Source: Pseudarthrobacter oxydans (GTDB taxonomy: Bacteria > Actinomycetota > Actinomycetes > Actinomycetales > Micrococcaceae). From it: 64,000 bases of DNA. Below, in pieces: positions 45,798 through 54,572 of the stretch; position 1 is the stretch's first letter; each line of letters opens with the position of its first letter. The position numbers were made by a program, and so were the translations under genes. The notes below the pieces were generated by a model. That model was not told the origin of the DNA. It saw only the letters and a list, made by a program, of their open reading frames with translations, and did no database searches. The stretch lies in NCBI RefSeq assembly GCF_013314975.1, contig NZ_JABTYH010000001.1, forward strand, positions 62,001 through 126,000, in the 5' to 3' direction.

Positions 45798-45891
45798 AGG
45801 GGGCCTTTCCTGGGGGAAATGGTCAGTGCGCCCGGCTGCGAACGGATCGGCGGTGGGCGCAACTATCAATTATAGGACGGCAGCGCTCCGG

Positions 45892-47547
45892 TCAGGACCG
45901 CAGCGCCGGGCTTGCGTAAAGTTCGACGCCGTTGCGGACAGTCTGCAGGCACACCGGATCACTGCCGGTATCCAGGGCAGGCAGCAGCGGCGTTCGCGCC
46001 CGCGGGTCGGTGCTCCAGGACTGAACCCGCCCGTCGGCGACCTGGACCATCAGTTCCTCAACCTCCCACACAGCGAAACTCGCGGGGGCCCCCGGGACCA
46101 GTTGGCCGGCCATCGGGTCGGGGTACTTCGCCGCCCGCCAGCCCGCACGCGTGTGGCCCAGGAAGGCGGCACGGGCCGAGATCCGCTCATCCTCGTTGTG
46201 GTGCTCCAGGCACGCCCTCACGCTGGACCAGGGGCGCAGCGGCGTCACGGGGCTGTCACTGCCGAAGCAGACGGGCACCCCGGCTGCGTAGAGGGTGGCG
46301 AACGGGTTCATGGACCGGCTGCGCTCCCCCAGCCTCGTCTCATAGAGCCCTCCCGGGCCTCCCCAGGCGGCGTCAAACGACGGCTGGGCACTGACCGTTA
46401 CGGCATATCGGGACAACACCCCGACGGCGGCCGAGTCAACCATCTCCACGTGTTCAAAGCGGTGGCCGGCAGCGCGCACCCGCTGCTCCCCGACTTCCTT
46501 GGCGGCCAGTTCCAGCGCGGCCAGCGCGGCGTCCAGCCCGGCGTCGCCAATCACGTGGAAACCGCCCTGGACTCCGGCAAGCGAGCAGGCCGCCAGATGC
46601 GCCGCGGCCTCTTCCACGCTGAGATAAAGGTGGCCCTGCTCGCCAGGAGCATCGCTGTACCCGGACCGCAGGGCAGCCGTCCGGGAGCCCACGGAACCGT
46701 CGATGTTCAGGTCGCCGGCGAGTCCCCGCACCGCGAAACCAAACTGGTCCAGGAGGCTGCGGGCATGCTCCTCCGAGGACGCCAGTTCCCCCCAGTAGGG
46801 CAGGACCTCGGGGACCCCCGCGGTTCCGGACGCACCGCTGTTCCAGGCCCCTGCAAGCCGCAGGTCCTCGGCACCGCCGATATGCGGTGCGCCCATTTCG
46901 GCCACCGCCACGTAGCCGTTGGCTGCCGCTTCGGACAGTGCCCGCGCCTGGTGCCGCTTCAACACTTCTTCGGGCTGGCGACGGGTTGCCTGCCGGGCGG
47001 CCGTGTGCGCGGCCCGGCGGACTCTGGCGCCGCCGTCGAACCCGTCCAACTGACTGACCCCGGCCGCAGCGGCGAGTGACCCGGAAATCAGGGCGGAGTG
47101 TACGTCCACCCGGGACAGGTACACCGGCCGTCCCGCTGATGCCCGCTCGAGTTCCGCGGCGGTGGGCAGGCTGCTGTCGGGCCAGGCGGTTTCGTCCCAG
47201 CCGTGGCCCAGGACCGGGCCGTCTCCGGGGGCAGCTGCCACGGCGTCGAGCAGTTCCGTGGCTGACCGGATTCCGCCCAGCCGGAGGGAGTCCAGTGCAA
47301 TACCCGTCTCCGTCAGGTGGATGTGCGAGTCCACGAACCCTGGGGTAACGAGGGCGCCGCGGAGATCGATGATTTCCATGGAGCTGTCCGCGATGGAGGT
47401 GGCTGCCTGCTCGGATCCCACCCAGGCCACGGTGCCGCCGTCCACCACCATTGCCGTGGCAAAGGGGTCGGCGGCGGTGTAGACGGAGCCGTTCCGGTAA
47501 AGGACTGTTTTTGCGCGCTGGGCGGGCAGCGGTTCAGGCTGGAACAT
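45892..47547 (-). CDS. Amidohydrolase family protein (YtcJ-like)
   Basis: This 551-residue TIM-barrel metal-dependent hydrolase has the N-terminal beta-sandwich (TVLYRNGSVYTAADPFATAM), the metal motif GFVDSHIHLTETG, FHVIGDAGLDAALAALELA (His ligand) and GSDSPVTPLRP near the C-terminus. It resembles YtcJ-type amidohydrolases of unknown substrate. It has no signal peptide and stands as a single gene after the helicase. Confidence 0.9.
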   Translation of the reverse strand: MFQPEPLPAQRAKTVLYRNGSVYTAADPFATAMVVDGGTVAWVGSEQAATSIADSSMEIIDLRGALVTPGFVDSHIHLTETGIALDSLRLGGIRSATELLDAVAAAPGDGPVLGHGWDETAWPDSSLPTAAELERASAGRPVYLSRVDVHSALISGSLAAAAGVSQLDGFDGGARVRRAAHTAARQATRRQPEEVLKRHQARALSEAAANGYVAVAEMGAPHIGGAEDLRLAGAWNSGASGTAGVPEVLPYWGELASSEEHARSLLDQFGFAVRGLAGDLNIDGSVGSRTAALRSGYSDAPGEQGHLYLSVEEAAAHLAACSLAGVQGGFHVIGDAGLDAALAALELAAKEVGEQRVRAAGHRFEHVEMVDSAAVGVLSRYAVTVSAQPSFDAAWGGPGGLYETRLGERSRSMNPFATLYAAGVPVCFGSDSPVTPLRPWSSVRACLEHHNEDERISARAAFLGHTRAGWRAAKYPDPMAGQLVPGAPASFAVWEVEELMVQVADGRVQSWSTDPRARTPLLPALDTGSDPVCLQTVRNGVELYASPALRS

Positions 47548-47600
47548 ACGGGGCAGTGCTCCTGGCGTTGGGCGCGCCGGCGGGCAGCCGGCGTTGCTGG

Positions 47601-50534
47601 TCAGAGGACGGAGGAATACGCCACGACACCGCGGCGGATCAGGGATATGGCCTCGGCACAGAGCCTGGCCAGGCGCGGATCCAGCCCGGGGATCTTGGCG
47701 AGCTGGTCCAGCAGGTCCACAACCTGCTTGACCCAGCGGACAAAGTCACCTGCGGCCAGGTCCGTGCCGCTGAGGACGTCCTGCAGGTGCCGGCCCTTGG
47801 CCCACTTGTACACAGGCCAGACAAGCCCCAGTTCAGGTTCGCCGGTCAGCGGCAGCTTCTTGTCCTCTTCAACATCCTCAAGTGCGGACCACTCACGGAC
47901 GACAATATCCACCGACGTCTCCAGCGAAATGCTGGGCATCCGTGGGCGCAGCCCGCGGTCTTCGCGTTTCGCCTGGTACACCAGCACGCTGGCGAGGGCC
48001 GCGACCTCCACGGCGTCCAGGTCGTCAAACGCGCCAAGCCGCAGCGACTGGGAAATCAGCAGGTCCTTCTCACCATAAATCCGCCGGAGACGCTGCCCGT
48101 CAGGGCTGATGGAGAGCTGCCCGTCCGCTGCCTGTTCAAGGTACCCGTAGGTGGAAAGGACATCACAGACGCGGTCGAAGGTCTTGGCTATGGTGTTGGT
48201 CCTGCCCTGGATCTGCCGCACCAGCCCGTCTGTCTCGCGGCGGAGCTTCCACCAGCGCTCGGACCAGCGGGCATGGTCTTCGCGTTCGCTGCAGCCATGG
48301 CATGGGTGGGCACGGAGCGCGCGGCGGAGGTCCGCAATACGCTTTTCCTGGTTGGGCAGTGCGGTGGCGAGGCCAAAGTCGTTGTTGCGGTTATTGCCCG
48401 GCGCGGGCGGCCGGTTTTCGCGCAGTGCATTCCGGGCCGAGGAGGCCAGGTCCCGGCGGGACTTGGGCACTTTGGCGTTGAAGGATTTGGGAATGCGGAT
48501 GCGCGTCACCGGAGCGATGGGTCCCTCCAGATCGTCGGTCCCGATCCTGCGCAGCTGGTTGTCCAGCGTCAGGACGGCGGGCCGCGGCTCCCGGCTGGTG
48601 TGGTCTGAACTGAGCACAATAGCCGGACCCGGTGCCCTGCCGCCGGGAACGTCCACCACGTCACCCGGCAACAGCCGGGCAAGGGAGTCGTCACTGAGCG
48701 ATTTCCGGACGCGGGACTTGGTGCGGGAGCCGGCGTTTTCGGCGTCGGACAATTCCCTGCGCAGCCGTGCGTACTCGGTGAAGTCACCCAGATGGCAGGT
48801 CATGGACTTTGCGTACCCGGCAAGCGATTCCTCCCGGCTGCGCACCTGCCGCGCCAATCCCACCACGGACCGGTCAGCCTGGAACTGGGCAAAGGAGGAC
48901 TCAAGGATCTCGCGGGCCCTTGCCCGGCCAAACTGTGCCAGGAGGTTGATGCTCATGTTGTAGGTGGGCCGGAAACTCGAGTTCAGCGGGTAGGTGCGCC
49001 GCGACGCAAGGCCGGCGACCGCCGTCGGATCCGTTCCCGGCTGCCACAGCACCACGGCGTGGCCCTCCACGTCGATGCCGCGGCGGCCGGCACGGCCGGT
49101 CAGCTGAGTGTACTCGCCGGCCGTGATGTCCACGTGGGCTTCGCCGTTGAACTTGTCCAGCTTTTCGAGCACCACGGAACGGGCAGGCATGTTGACGCCC
49201 AGTGCCAGCGTTTCCGTGGCGAAAACCGCCTTGACCAAGCCATCAGCGAAGAGCTTCTCCACCACTTCCTTGAAGGTGGGGAGCATGCCGGCGTGGTGTG
49301 CTGCGAAGCCGCGGATCAGGCCGTCACGCCAGGTCCAGAAGCCCAGGACGTCGAGGTCATCGGGCGGAATGTCCTGCCCGGCCTCATCAACGCGCTGGGC
49401 GATGATGCCCTGTTCCCTCTCTGTGGTGAGCCACAGCCCGGATCCCACGCACTGCGCCACCGCAGCGTCACAGCCCGCCCTGGAAAAGATGAAGGTGATA
49501 GCAGGCAGCAGGTCCATGCGGTCAAGGCTTGCGATGACCTGCGGCCGGCTGGCCGGGCGCACACCCCGTTCGTCCCCGCCCCGGCCGGGCCGGTCGTTGC
49601 CGCGCCTTCCGCGCTGGCCGCGTCCGCCCGGTCCTCCCTGGCGGCTGCGGAAGTTCTGCTGGATTTCGCTGCGCGCCACCTTCAGCAGGTCGGGATTGAC
49701 GTCGAAGCCGCGCCCCTTGGTGCCGTCAGCAGACGGGACCGGCTGCGTCCCGTCGCCGTCCACGGGCGGGGCGATTTCATCGAAGGTGGTTTCGCCGGCA
49801 AACAGATCCATGACCTGCCGCCCCACCATAACGTGCTGCCACAGGGGTACCGGCCGGTGCTCGGAGACGATGATGTCGGTGTCGCCGCGCACGGTGTCCA
49901 GCCACGCGCCGAACTCCTCGGCGTTGGAGACGGTGGCGCTGAGTGAGACCACCTGCACCTCGCTGGGGAGGTGGATGATGACTTCCTCCCAGACGGCGCC
50001 GCGGAAGCGGTCGGCGAGGTAGTGGACCTCATCCATCACCACATAGCCCAGGTCGTCAAGGGTTGCCGAGTCCGCGTACAGCATGTTCCGGAGGACTTCC
50101 GTGGTCATCACGACGACGGGAGCGTCACCGTTGATGCTTGTGTCGCCGGTGAGCAGCCCTACATTCCCGGCGCCGTACTTCTCGGCAAGCTCAGTGAACT
50201 TCTGGTTGCTGAGGGCCTTGATCGGAGTGGTGTAGAACGCCTTGAGCCCACGCTCCAGGGCGAGGTAGATGGCGAACTCCCCGACGATCGTTTTCCCGGC
50301 TCCCGTGGGGGCCGCCACCAGCACTCCCCTGCCCTCCTGCAGGGAGCGGCAGGATTGCCGCTGGAAGTCGTCGAGCTCGAAGTCGAGTGTGCGGACGAAC
50401 GCTCCGAGGTACGTCGCAGCTTCGGCCCTGCGTTCGGCGCTGGCCTGGTACCGCTCTGCGGGGGAGAGCTCTTCGAAGTCAGTGCGTCCGGGAGGGAACG
50501 GTCCAGAGGAAGAAGGCCCGGTGTTGGAGGACAT
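47601..50534 (-). CDS. helY: Ski2-like DEVH-box RNA helicase (HelY-type)
   Basis: This 977-residue helicase has Walker A APTGAGKT (75-82), DEVH (168-171), SLSAT (motif III near 197) and a helicase C part with QLTGRAGRRGID, then Ski2-family C-terminal domains (DSHCT-like; SQSLRLGAFDDLDAVEVAALASV, cited in part as LRLGAFDDLDAVEVAA). Between motifs III and IV lies an RGG-rich insert (about residues 297-330). It is beside tatC-tatA and pafBC, an order shared with Mycobacterium helY. A role in RNA turnover is inferred. TAGGCT at 50541-50546 (minus) lies 6 nt before the ATG. Confidence 0.93.
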   Translation of the reverse strand: MSSNTGPSSSGPFPPGRTDFEELSPAERYQASAERRAEAATYLGAFVRTLDFELDDFQRQSCRSLQEGRGVLVAAPTGAGKTIVGEFAIYLALERGLKAFYTTPIKALSNQKFTELAEKYGAGNVGLLTGDTSINGDAPVVVMTTEVLRNMLYADSATLDDLGYVVMDEVHYLADRFRGAVWEEVIIHLPSEVQVVSLSATVSNAEEFGAWLDTVRGDTDIIVSEHRPVPLWQHVMVGRQVMDLFAGETTFDEIAPPVDGDGTQPVPSADGTKGRGFDVNPDLLKVARSEIQQNFRSRQGGPGGRGQRGRRGNDRPGRGGDERGVRPASRPQVIASLDRMDLLPAITFIFSRAGCDAAVAQCVGSGLWLTTEREQGIIAQRVDEAGQDIPPDDLDVLGFWTWRDGLIRGFAAHHAGMLPTFKEVVEKLFADGLVKAVFATETLALGVNMPARSVVLEKLDKFNGEAHVDITAGEYTQLTGRAGRRGIDVEGHAVVLWQPGTDPTAVAGLASRRTYPLNSSFRPTYNMSINLLAQFGRARAREILESSFAQFQADRSVVGLARQVRSREESLAGYAKSMTCHLGDFTEYARLRRELSDAENAGSRTKSRVRKSLSDDSLARLLPGDVVDVPGGRAPGPAIVLSSDHTSREPRPAVLTLDNQLRRIGTDDLEGPIAPVTRIRIPKSFNAKVPKSRRDLASSARNALRENRPPAPGNNRNNDFGLATALPNQEKRIADLRRALRAHPCHGCSEREDHARWSERWWKLRRETDGLVRQIQGRTNTIAKTFDRVCDVLSTYGYLEQAADGQLSISPDGQRLRRIYGEKDLLISQSLRLGAFDDLDAVEVAALASVLVYQAKREDRGLRPRMPSISLETSVDIVVREWSALEDVEEDKKLPLTGEPELGLVWPVYKWAKGRHLQDVLSGTDLAAGDFVRWVKQVVDLLDQLAKIPGLDPRLARLCAEAISLIRRGVVAYSSVL

Positions 50535-50554
50535 ACCCCAAGCCTAACGGGCGC

Positions 50555-51391
50555 CTAGAGGTTCTTCAGCTCACTGCCCGGGGTGGCGATGTCTGCTGTT
50601 GCGTCTGTTTCAGCTGCCCGCTTGGCCTCCCGGCGCGCCCGGCGCTTGTCGTTCATCAGGCAAATGCCGATTGCCGCAAAGAACAGCACCAGCAGCGGCC
50701 CCGCCAGCATGAACATCGAAATGGCGTCGGCCCCGGGGGCGGCAATCGCGGCAAGGACGAACACCAGGAACACCGTGATGCGCCAGGCCTTCAGGATGGT
50801 CTGGCCCGAGATGATGCCGGCCATGTTGATGCCCACCAGCACCACCGGCACCAGGAAGGCGACGCCCAGCACCAGGACCATCCGGGTGACGAACTCGATG
50901 TAGGTGCGCGCATCGATGACGCTGGACGAACCGTCCGGGGTGAACTGGGTGAGTGCCCTGACCACCTGCGGGACCACGAGCCAGCCTGCCCAGATGCCGG
51001 CAAGGAACAGCGGGACCGCAGCCGCCATGTACCCCAGTGTGTACCGGCGCTCCTTGGACGTGAGTCCGGGCGTGATGAAGGCCCACAACTGGTAAATCCA
51101 GATCGGGCTGGAGATCACCACGCCAATCAGCAGCGACATCTGGAGTTTGAAGTCGAAGGGGGACGCGATGGTCCCGAAGTTGATGGCCGAAAGCCCGCCC
51201 GTCTGCTGGGAGATGCGGTTGACCGGATCGGCCAGGGCTTTCAGCAGCGGATCGTAAAGTATCCATCCTCCGATGCCGCCAATGACGACGCCGATGGCCG
51301 ACTTGATCAGCCGGTTTTTCAGCTCTTTGAGGTGGTCCCAAAGAGCCATCCGCCCCTCGGGGTTGGCTTTACGGGCCCGCGACAGTGCCAC
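50555..51391 (-). CDS. tatC: Sec-independent translocase subunit TatC
   Basis: This 278-residue polytopic protein has six transmembrane helices and the Tat signal-recognition N-terminus MALWDHLKELKNRLIKS, with Glu in the conserved cytoplasmic loop. TatC binds twin-arginine signals. It starts 6 bp after tatA. The C-terminal tail is charged (NDKRRARREAKRAAE). GTG at 51391 is used; a GTG is usual in this genome. Confidence 0.96.
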   Translation of the reverse strand: MALSRARKANPEGRMALWDHLKELKNRLIKSAIGVVIGGIGGWILYDPLLKALADPVNRISQQTGGLSAINFGTIASPFDFKLQMSLLIGVVISSPIWIYQLWAFITPGLTSKERRYTLGYMAAAVPLFLAGIWAGWLVVPQVVRALTQFTPDGSSSVIDARTYIEFVTRMVLVLGVAFLVPVVLVGINMAGIISGQTILKAWRITVFLVFVLAAIAAPGADAISMFMLAGPLLVLFFAAIGICLMNDKRRARREAKRAAETDATADIATPGSELKNL

Positions 51392-51397
51392 TGGGGG

Positions 51398-51670
51398 TCA
51401 GGCGCGGTTCGACGGCGGAACGTCAGTGCCGTCGGTCGGCTCGCCTGGCTTCGCCTTGGGGTGGTTGACGATGGTTCCTTCCACCGGGCCTGAAGGGTCG
51501 GTGGACTCGGGCTTGCCGTCGTTCTTCATTTCCTTGACCTCGGACTTGATGATCCGCATGGACTGTCCAAGGCTGCGTGCCATGGCCGGAAGTTTCGGTG
51601 CGGCAAAGAGAAGCAAAGCAACAACAATGATAATTACGATGGGCCAGGGGCCATCAAAGAGTCTTCCCAC
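51398..51670 (-). CDS. tatA: Sec-independent translocase subunit TatA
   Basis: This 90-residue protein has one N-terminal transmembrane helix (IVIIIVVALLLFAAPKLPAM), the FGxxKLP-like hinge as FAAPKLP, an amphipathic helix and a charged Asp/Pro tail. It forms the translocation pore with TatC. No tatB is nearby. GTG with GAAAGGA upstream. The transcript likely includes tatC. Confidence 0.93.
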   Translation of the reverse strand: MGRLFDGPWPIVIIIVVALLLFAAPKLPAMARSLGQSMRIIKSEVKEMKNDGKPESTDPSGPVEGTIVNHPKAKPGEPTDGTDVPPSNRA

Positions 51671-51702
51671 GGGAAATCCTTTCGTCTAAGTTCATTTTAC
51701 TT

Positions 51703-52047
51703 CTAAGTAAAGTCGAGATCGCCGAGCGCCTGGGGCTGGCCCCGGTCTTTCTTGCGCTGCACTCGTCGCAGGCGGCGCATTTCCCGTCGGGACGACTTGG
51801 ATGCCTCGTAATCATGTCGCATGAGCGTGGGCGAGGCAAAAACCGCCGCACCCGGCGGCGGCGTTGCCGGATCGGCATCGTCCGGCACATCCATGGGGCC
51901 CAGGTGTCCCAGCTTCTCGCCGGCGGCCCCCAAATCCTTGACGGTCGCCATGAACTGGCGGAACAGGCGAATGCCCAACAGGACATAGAAGAGCAGTGAG
52001 AGCGCAACGAGCGCCACCCATATCAGGATCCAGGACCACCAAGGCAT
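51703..52047 (-). CDS. Small membrane-anchored hypothetical protein
   Basis: This 114-residue protein begins with a transmembrane helix (WWSWILIWVALVALSLLFYV), continues with LRQFMATVKDLGAAGEKL-like helical region and ends in a basic tail rich in Arg/Lys (REMRRLRRVQRKKDRG). It sits between tatA and pafBC. TAGACT on the minus strand lies 7 nt before the ATG and includes the pafBC TAG stop, so it may have its own leaderless promoter. Function unknown. Confidence 0.75.
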   Translation of the reverse strand: MPWWSWILIWVALVALSLLFYVLLGIRLFRQFMATVKDLGAAGEKLGHLGPMDVPDDADPATPPPGAAVFASPTLMRHDYEASKSSRREMRRLRRVQRKKDRGQPQALGDLDFT

Positions 52048-52057
52048 GCTGAGAAGT

Positions 52058-54037
52058 CTAGCCGCCGTACCTGGCCAGGGATGCCGCCAACCACCTGCGG
52101 GACGCCTCCGCGAGCTCACCTGGTGCCAGGATCCTGGCAGAACCGCCATGCTGGGCCACGAACATCGGCAGCCAGTCCGTCGTGCCGAACCGGATCTCGG
52201 CCACCATCCCGCCGTCGGGCAACTCTGCCGTGCGTTCAGCGTAGTAGTCGTCCGCCAGCCCCCTCCCCCGCCGCGTGAGCTGGACGGTGACGGTGGTGTC
52301 GTCGTCGCTGGCGGTGAAGAGCCTGGCAGGGACTCCTTCGGCGGGCGTGATGCCGGCAGAGACGGGAGCACCGTTCGGGTGCACGTCCTGGACACGGTCC
52401 AGGCGGAAGTTCCGAAGTCCGTGCACCAGGTGGCAGTAGGCCTCGAAGTACCAGGTGTTGTCCAGCGAATACAGGCGGAGTGGGTCCACATCCCGCTCGG
52501 TGATGGTGTCCTGCTGGGGCGAAAGGTAGCGGAGGCGGAGCTGGGAGCGGGATTCGATGGCCTGCCTGACCGTGGCGTGGGTGGCAGCGTCGGCAGGTGC
52601 CACTTCCGGGCCGGCAAGGGATGCCGCGCGGAGGCCTTCTTCGCCCGCGGCCGCCAGCAGCTTCAGGGTCACCGATTCCAGCGCGCCGCCCTCCGCCACT
52701 TCCGGCAGGCCGTTCAGCGTCTCCAGCCCCGCCAGGAGGGCACAGGCTTCCTCCACAGTGAAGCGGACCGGTTTTGTGAGGTCCAGGTCCTGGGTGATGT
52801 AAACATGGTCGTCGTCCCAGTGGATGTCCAGAAGGTCGTCCGGGTACCCCTCCGGGAGGCCGGAGCAGATCAGGATCTGCAAATCGTCCTCCAGCTCCTT
52901 CCTGGTGATGCCGAACCGGTCTGCCACGTCCTGGATGTGCAGGCCCTGGTTGTGCACCAGGAACGGCACCAGCTGCAGCATCCGCTTGAGCTGGTCCTCG
53001 GACGTGCGTTTGCGGACGGCAACAGCGCGGGCTGCGCCGAAGCTGTATGCAGGCGCAGGTTCGGCGCTGAACTCCGCAGCCGCGCGCAGCCTGCGGAGGA
53101 CTGCGGCCACAAGCCCAGGCGGGGCTATGGCCTGTGCGTCCGGTCCGTAGGAGGCCAGTTCCTCAGCCAGTGCCTCGGGATCCCGGTATTGCACGGCCAG
53201 CCGCTCGTAGCCGCTCCCAGGCCGGCCGGCCGCGCCACCCTCAACGGAACTGCGCCGCCGCAGTGCCAGCAGCTTTCCTTCGCGGACCTCGACGACGGCG
53301 GTGCGCAGCGGCAGTTCAGGGAGGCGGTCCAGCTCCCGGCGGACGTTGAAGTCCGCCGGCGGCGTGTACAACTCCTTCTCCAGGGTCGTGACCGCACTGG
53401 TGATGCGGGAAAGGCGGAAGTGGCGCGGTGCTTGCCGGGCGCGGTCGTGGCCTACCAGGTACCACTGGCCAAACCGGCTGCCCAGGCCCCACGGCTCCAC
53501 TGTCCGCAGCTCCTCGTTGCCTGTGCTGCCCGCAAGGTACATGAAGGTCACCGGGTGGCGGGCGTGCAGTGCAGAGACCAGGTCGTCGAAGGCCTGTCCT
53601 GCCGGCTTGATGCGGGGCTGGACACCGGCCGGAAGGGCGACGTCGGCAAGGCGTCCCGACGCCTGCAGTTTCCGGAGTGCGCTTTGCGCGGCAGTGCCAA
53701 GGGCGGCACGCTCCCACAGCTGTGAGGCCAGGAGGAGGACAGTCCATTCGTCCGGCCCCAGCTGGACATCCGGAAGGCGGTTGGATTCCTTGCCGATGCG
53801 GTAGCGGGTGGTGGCGGGATCATCCTCGCTCCACCCCATATCCGTCAGGGTTTCCACCTCGAAGCCGAACTGGCGCAGGTCGTTTTTGTCCCGCTCGAAC
53901 ATCCGGCCGAAGGCCACGTCATTGCCGGAAGAATCGTGGTAGACCTTTTCGCGCAGCTCACTGCGGCGCAGCCCATACCGGGTGTTCAGGAGTGCGATCA
54001 GCAGGTTGAGGAGGCGTTCAGTACGGGATACGGGCAC
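52058..54037 (-). CDS. pafBC: PafBC fusion, WYL-domain DNA-damage regulator
   Basis: This 659-residue protein is PafB and PafC in one chain. Each half has a winged-helix domain (about 1-60 and 340-400) followed by a WYL domain and WCX extension. In other actinobacteria these are two proteins forming a heterodimer that activates the RecA-independent DNA-damage response; the Arthrobacter fusion has been studied structurally. The gene is in the Pup-proteasome neighbourhood, though its targets are mostly repair genes. It is separated by a strong hairpin from the FKBP genes upstream. Confidence 0.95.
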   Translation of the reverse strand: MPVSRTERLLNLLIALLNTRYGLRRSELREKVYHDSSGNDVAFGRMFERDKNDLRQFGFEVETLTDMGWSEDDPATTRYRIGKESNRLPDVQLGPDEWTVLLLASQLWERAALGTAAQSALRKLQASGRLADVALPAGVQPRIKPAGQAFDDLVSALHARHPVTFMYLAGSTGNEELRTVEPWGLGSRFGQWYLVGHDRARQAPRHFRLSRITSAVTTLEKELYTPPADFNVRRELDRLPELPLRTAVVEVREGKLLALRRRSSVEGGAAGRPGSGYERLAVQYRDPEALAEELASYGPDAQAIAPPGLVAAVLRRLRAAAEFSAEPAPAYSFGAARAVAVRKRTSEDQLKRMLQLVPFLVHNQGLHIQDVADRFGITRKELEDDLQILICSGLPEGYPDDLLDIHWDDDHVYITQDLDLTKPVRFTVEEACALLAGLETLNGLPEVAEGGALESVTLKLLAAAGEEGLRAASLAGPEVAPADAATHATVRQAIESRSQLRLRYLSPQQDTITERDVDPLRLYSLDNTWYFEAYCHLVHGLRNFRLDRVQDVHPNGAPVSAGITPAEGVPARLFTASDDDTTVTVQLTRRGRGLADDYYAERTAELPDGGMVAEIRFGTTDWLPMFVAQHGGSARILAPGELAEASRRWLAASLARYGG

Positions 54038-54073
54038 TCTGGTTACGTTACTAAAGTCCGCGGCGGAACGCAG

Positions 54074-54119
54074 GAAGCGCGGCAGCTCCAGGATGTGCGT
54101 CCTGGTGCTGCCGCGCTTC
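54074..54119. terminator. Long hairpin between fkbp gene and pafBC
   Basis: Bases 54074-54093 pair with 54100-54119 over 20 bp with a single mismatch around a 6-nt loop. It follows the FKBP gene on the minus strand and precedes pafBC. No T-tract follows, so termination may be partial. Confidence 0.7.
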
Positions 54120-54141
54120 TTGTCGCTGCCGGTGATCCTTT

Positions 54142-54537
54142 TTAGCGGACTCCGACGAGGTCCACTACGAAGATCAGGGCTTCGTTCGGAGCGATTGCTC
54201 CGCCGGCGCCGCGGGAGCCGTAAGCCAGCTCCGAGGGGATCTCCAGGCGCCGGCGGCCGCCCACCTTCATGCCAAGCAGGCCCTGGTCCCAGCCCTGGAT
54301 GACCTGGCCGACGCCCACGCGGAAGTCCAGCGGGGCACCGCGGCCCCAGGAGGCGTCGAACTCTTCGCCGGTGGACCAGGCCACGCCGACGTAGTGGGTG
54401 GAAACGGTGTCGCCGGCTTTGGCTTCGCGTCCGTCGCCCTCAATGAGGTCGGTGATGACCAGTTCGGTGGGGACGTCGCCCTCCGGGAAATCGATCTCGG
54501 GCTTCTGGCGGTCGAATTCACGCTGTCCAAATGACAT
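54142..54537 (-). CDS. FKBP-type peptidyl-prolyl isomerase, cytoplasmic
   Basis: This 131-residue protein is a single FKBP domain with STHYVGVAWSTGEEFDASW, VIQGWDQGLLGMKVGGRRRL and the terminal AYGSRGAGG...LIFVVDLV, the canonical active-site residues. There is no signal peptide. It lies 35 bp after the lipoprotein FKBP and the two are likely co-transcribed. Confidence 0.95.
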   Translation of the reverse strand: MSFGQREFDRQKPEIDFPEGDVPTELVITDLIEGDGREAKAGDTVSTHYVGVAWSTGEEFDASWGRGAPLDFRVGVGQVIQGWDQGLLGMKVGGRRRLEIPSELAYGSRGAGGAIAPNEALIFVVDLVGVR

Positions 54538-54572
54538 GGTTGCTCCTTTGATGTCTGTGATGCTTGTGTTTG

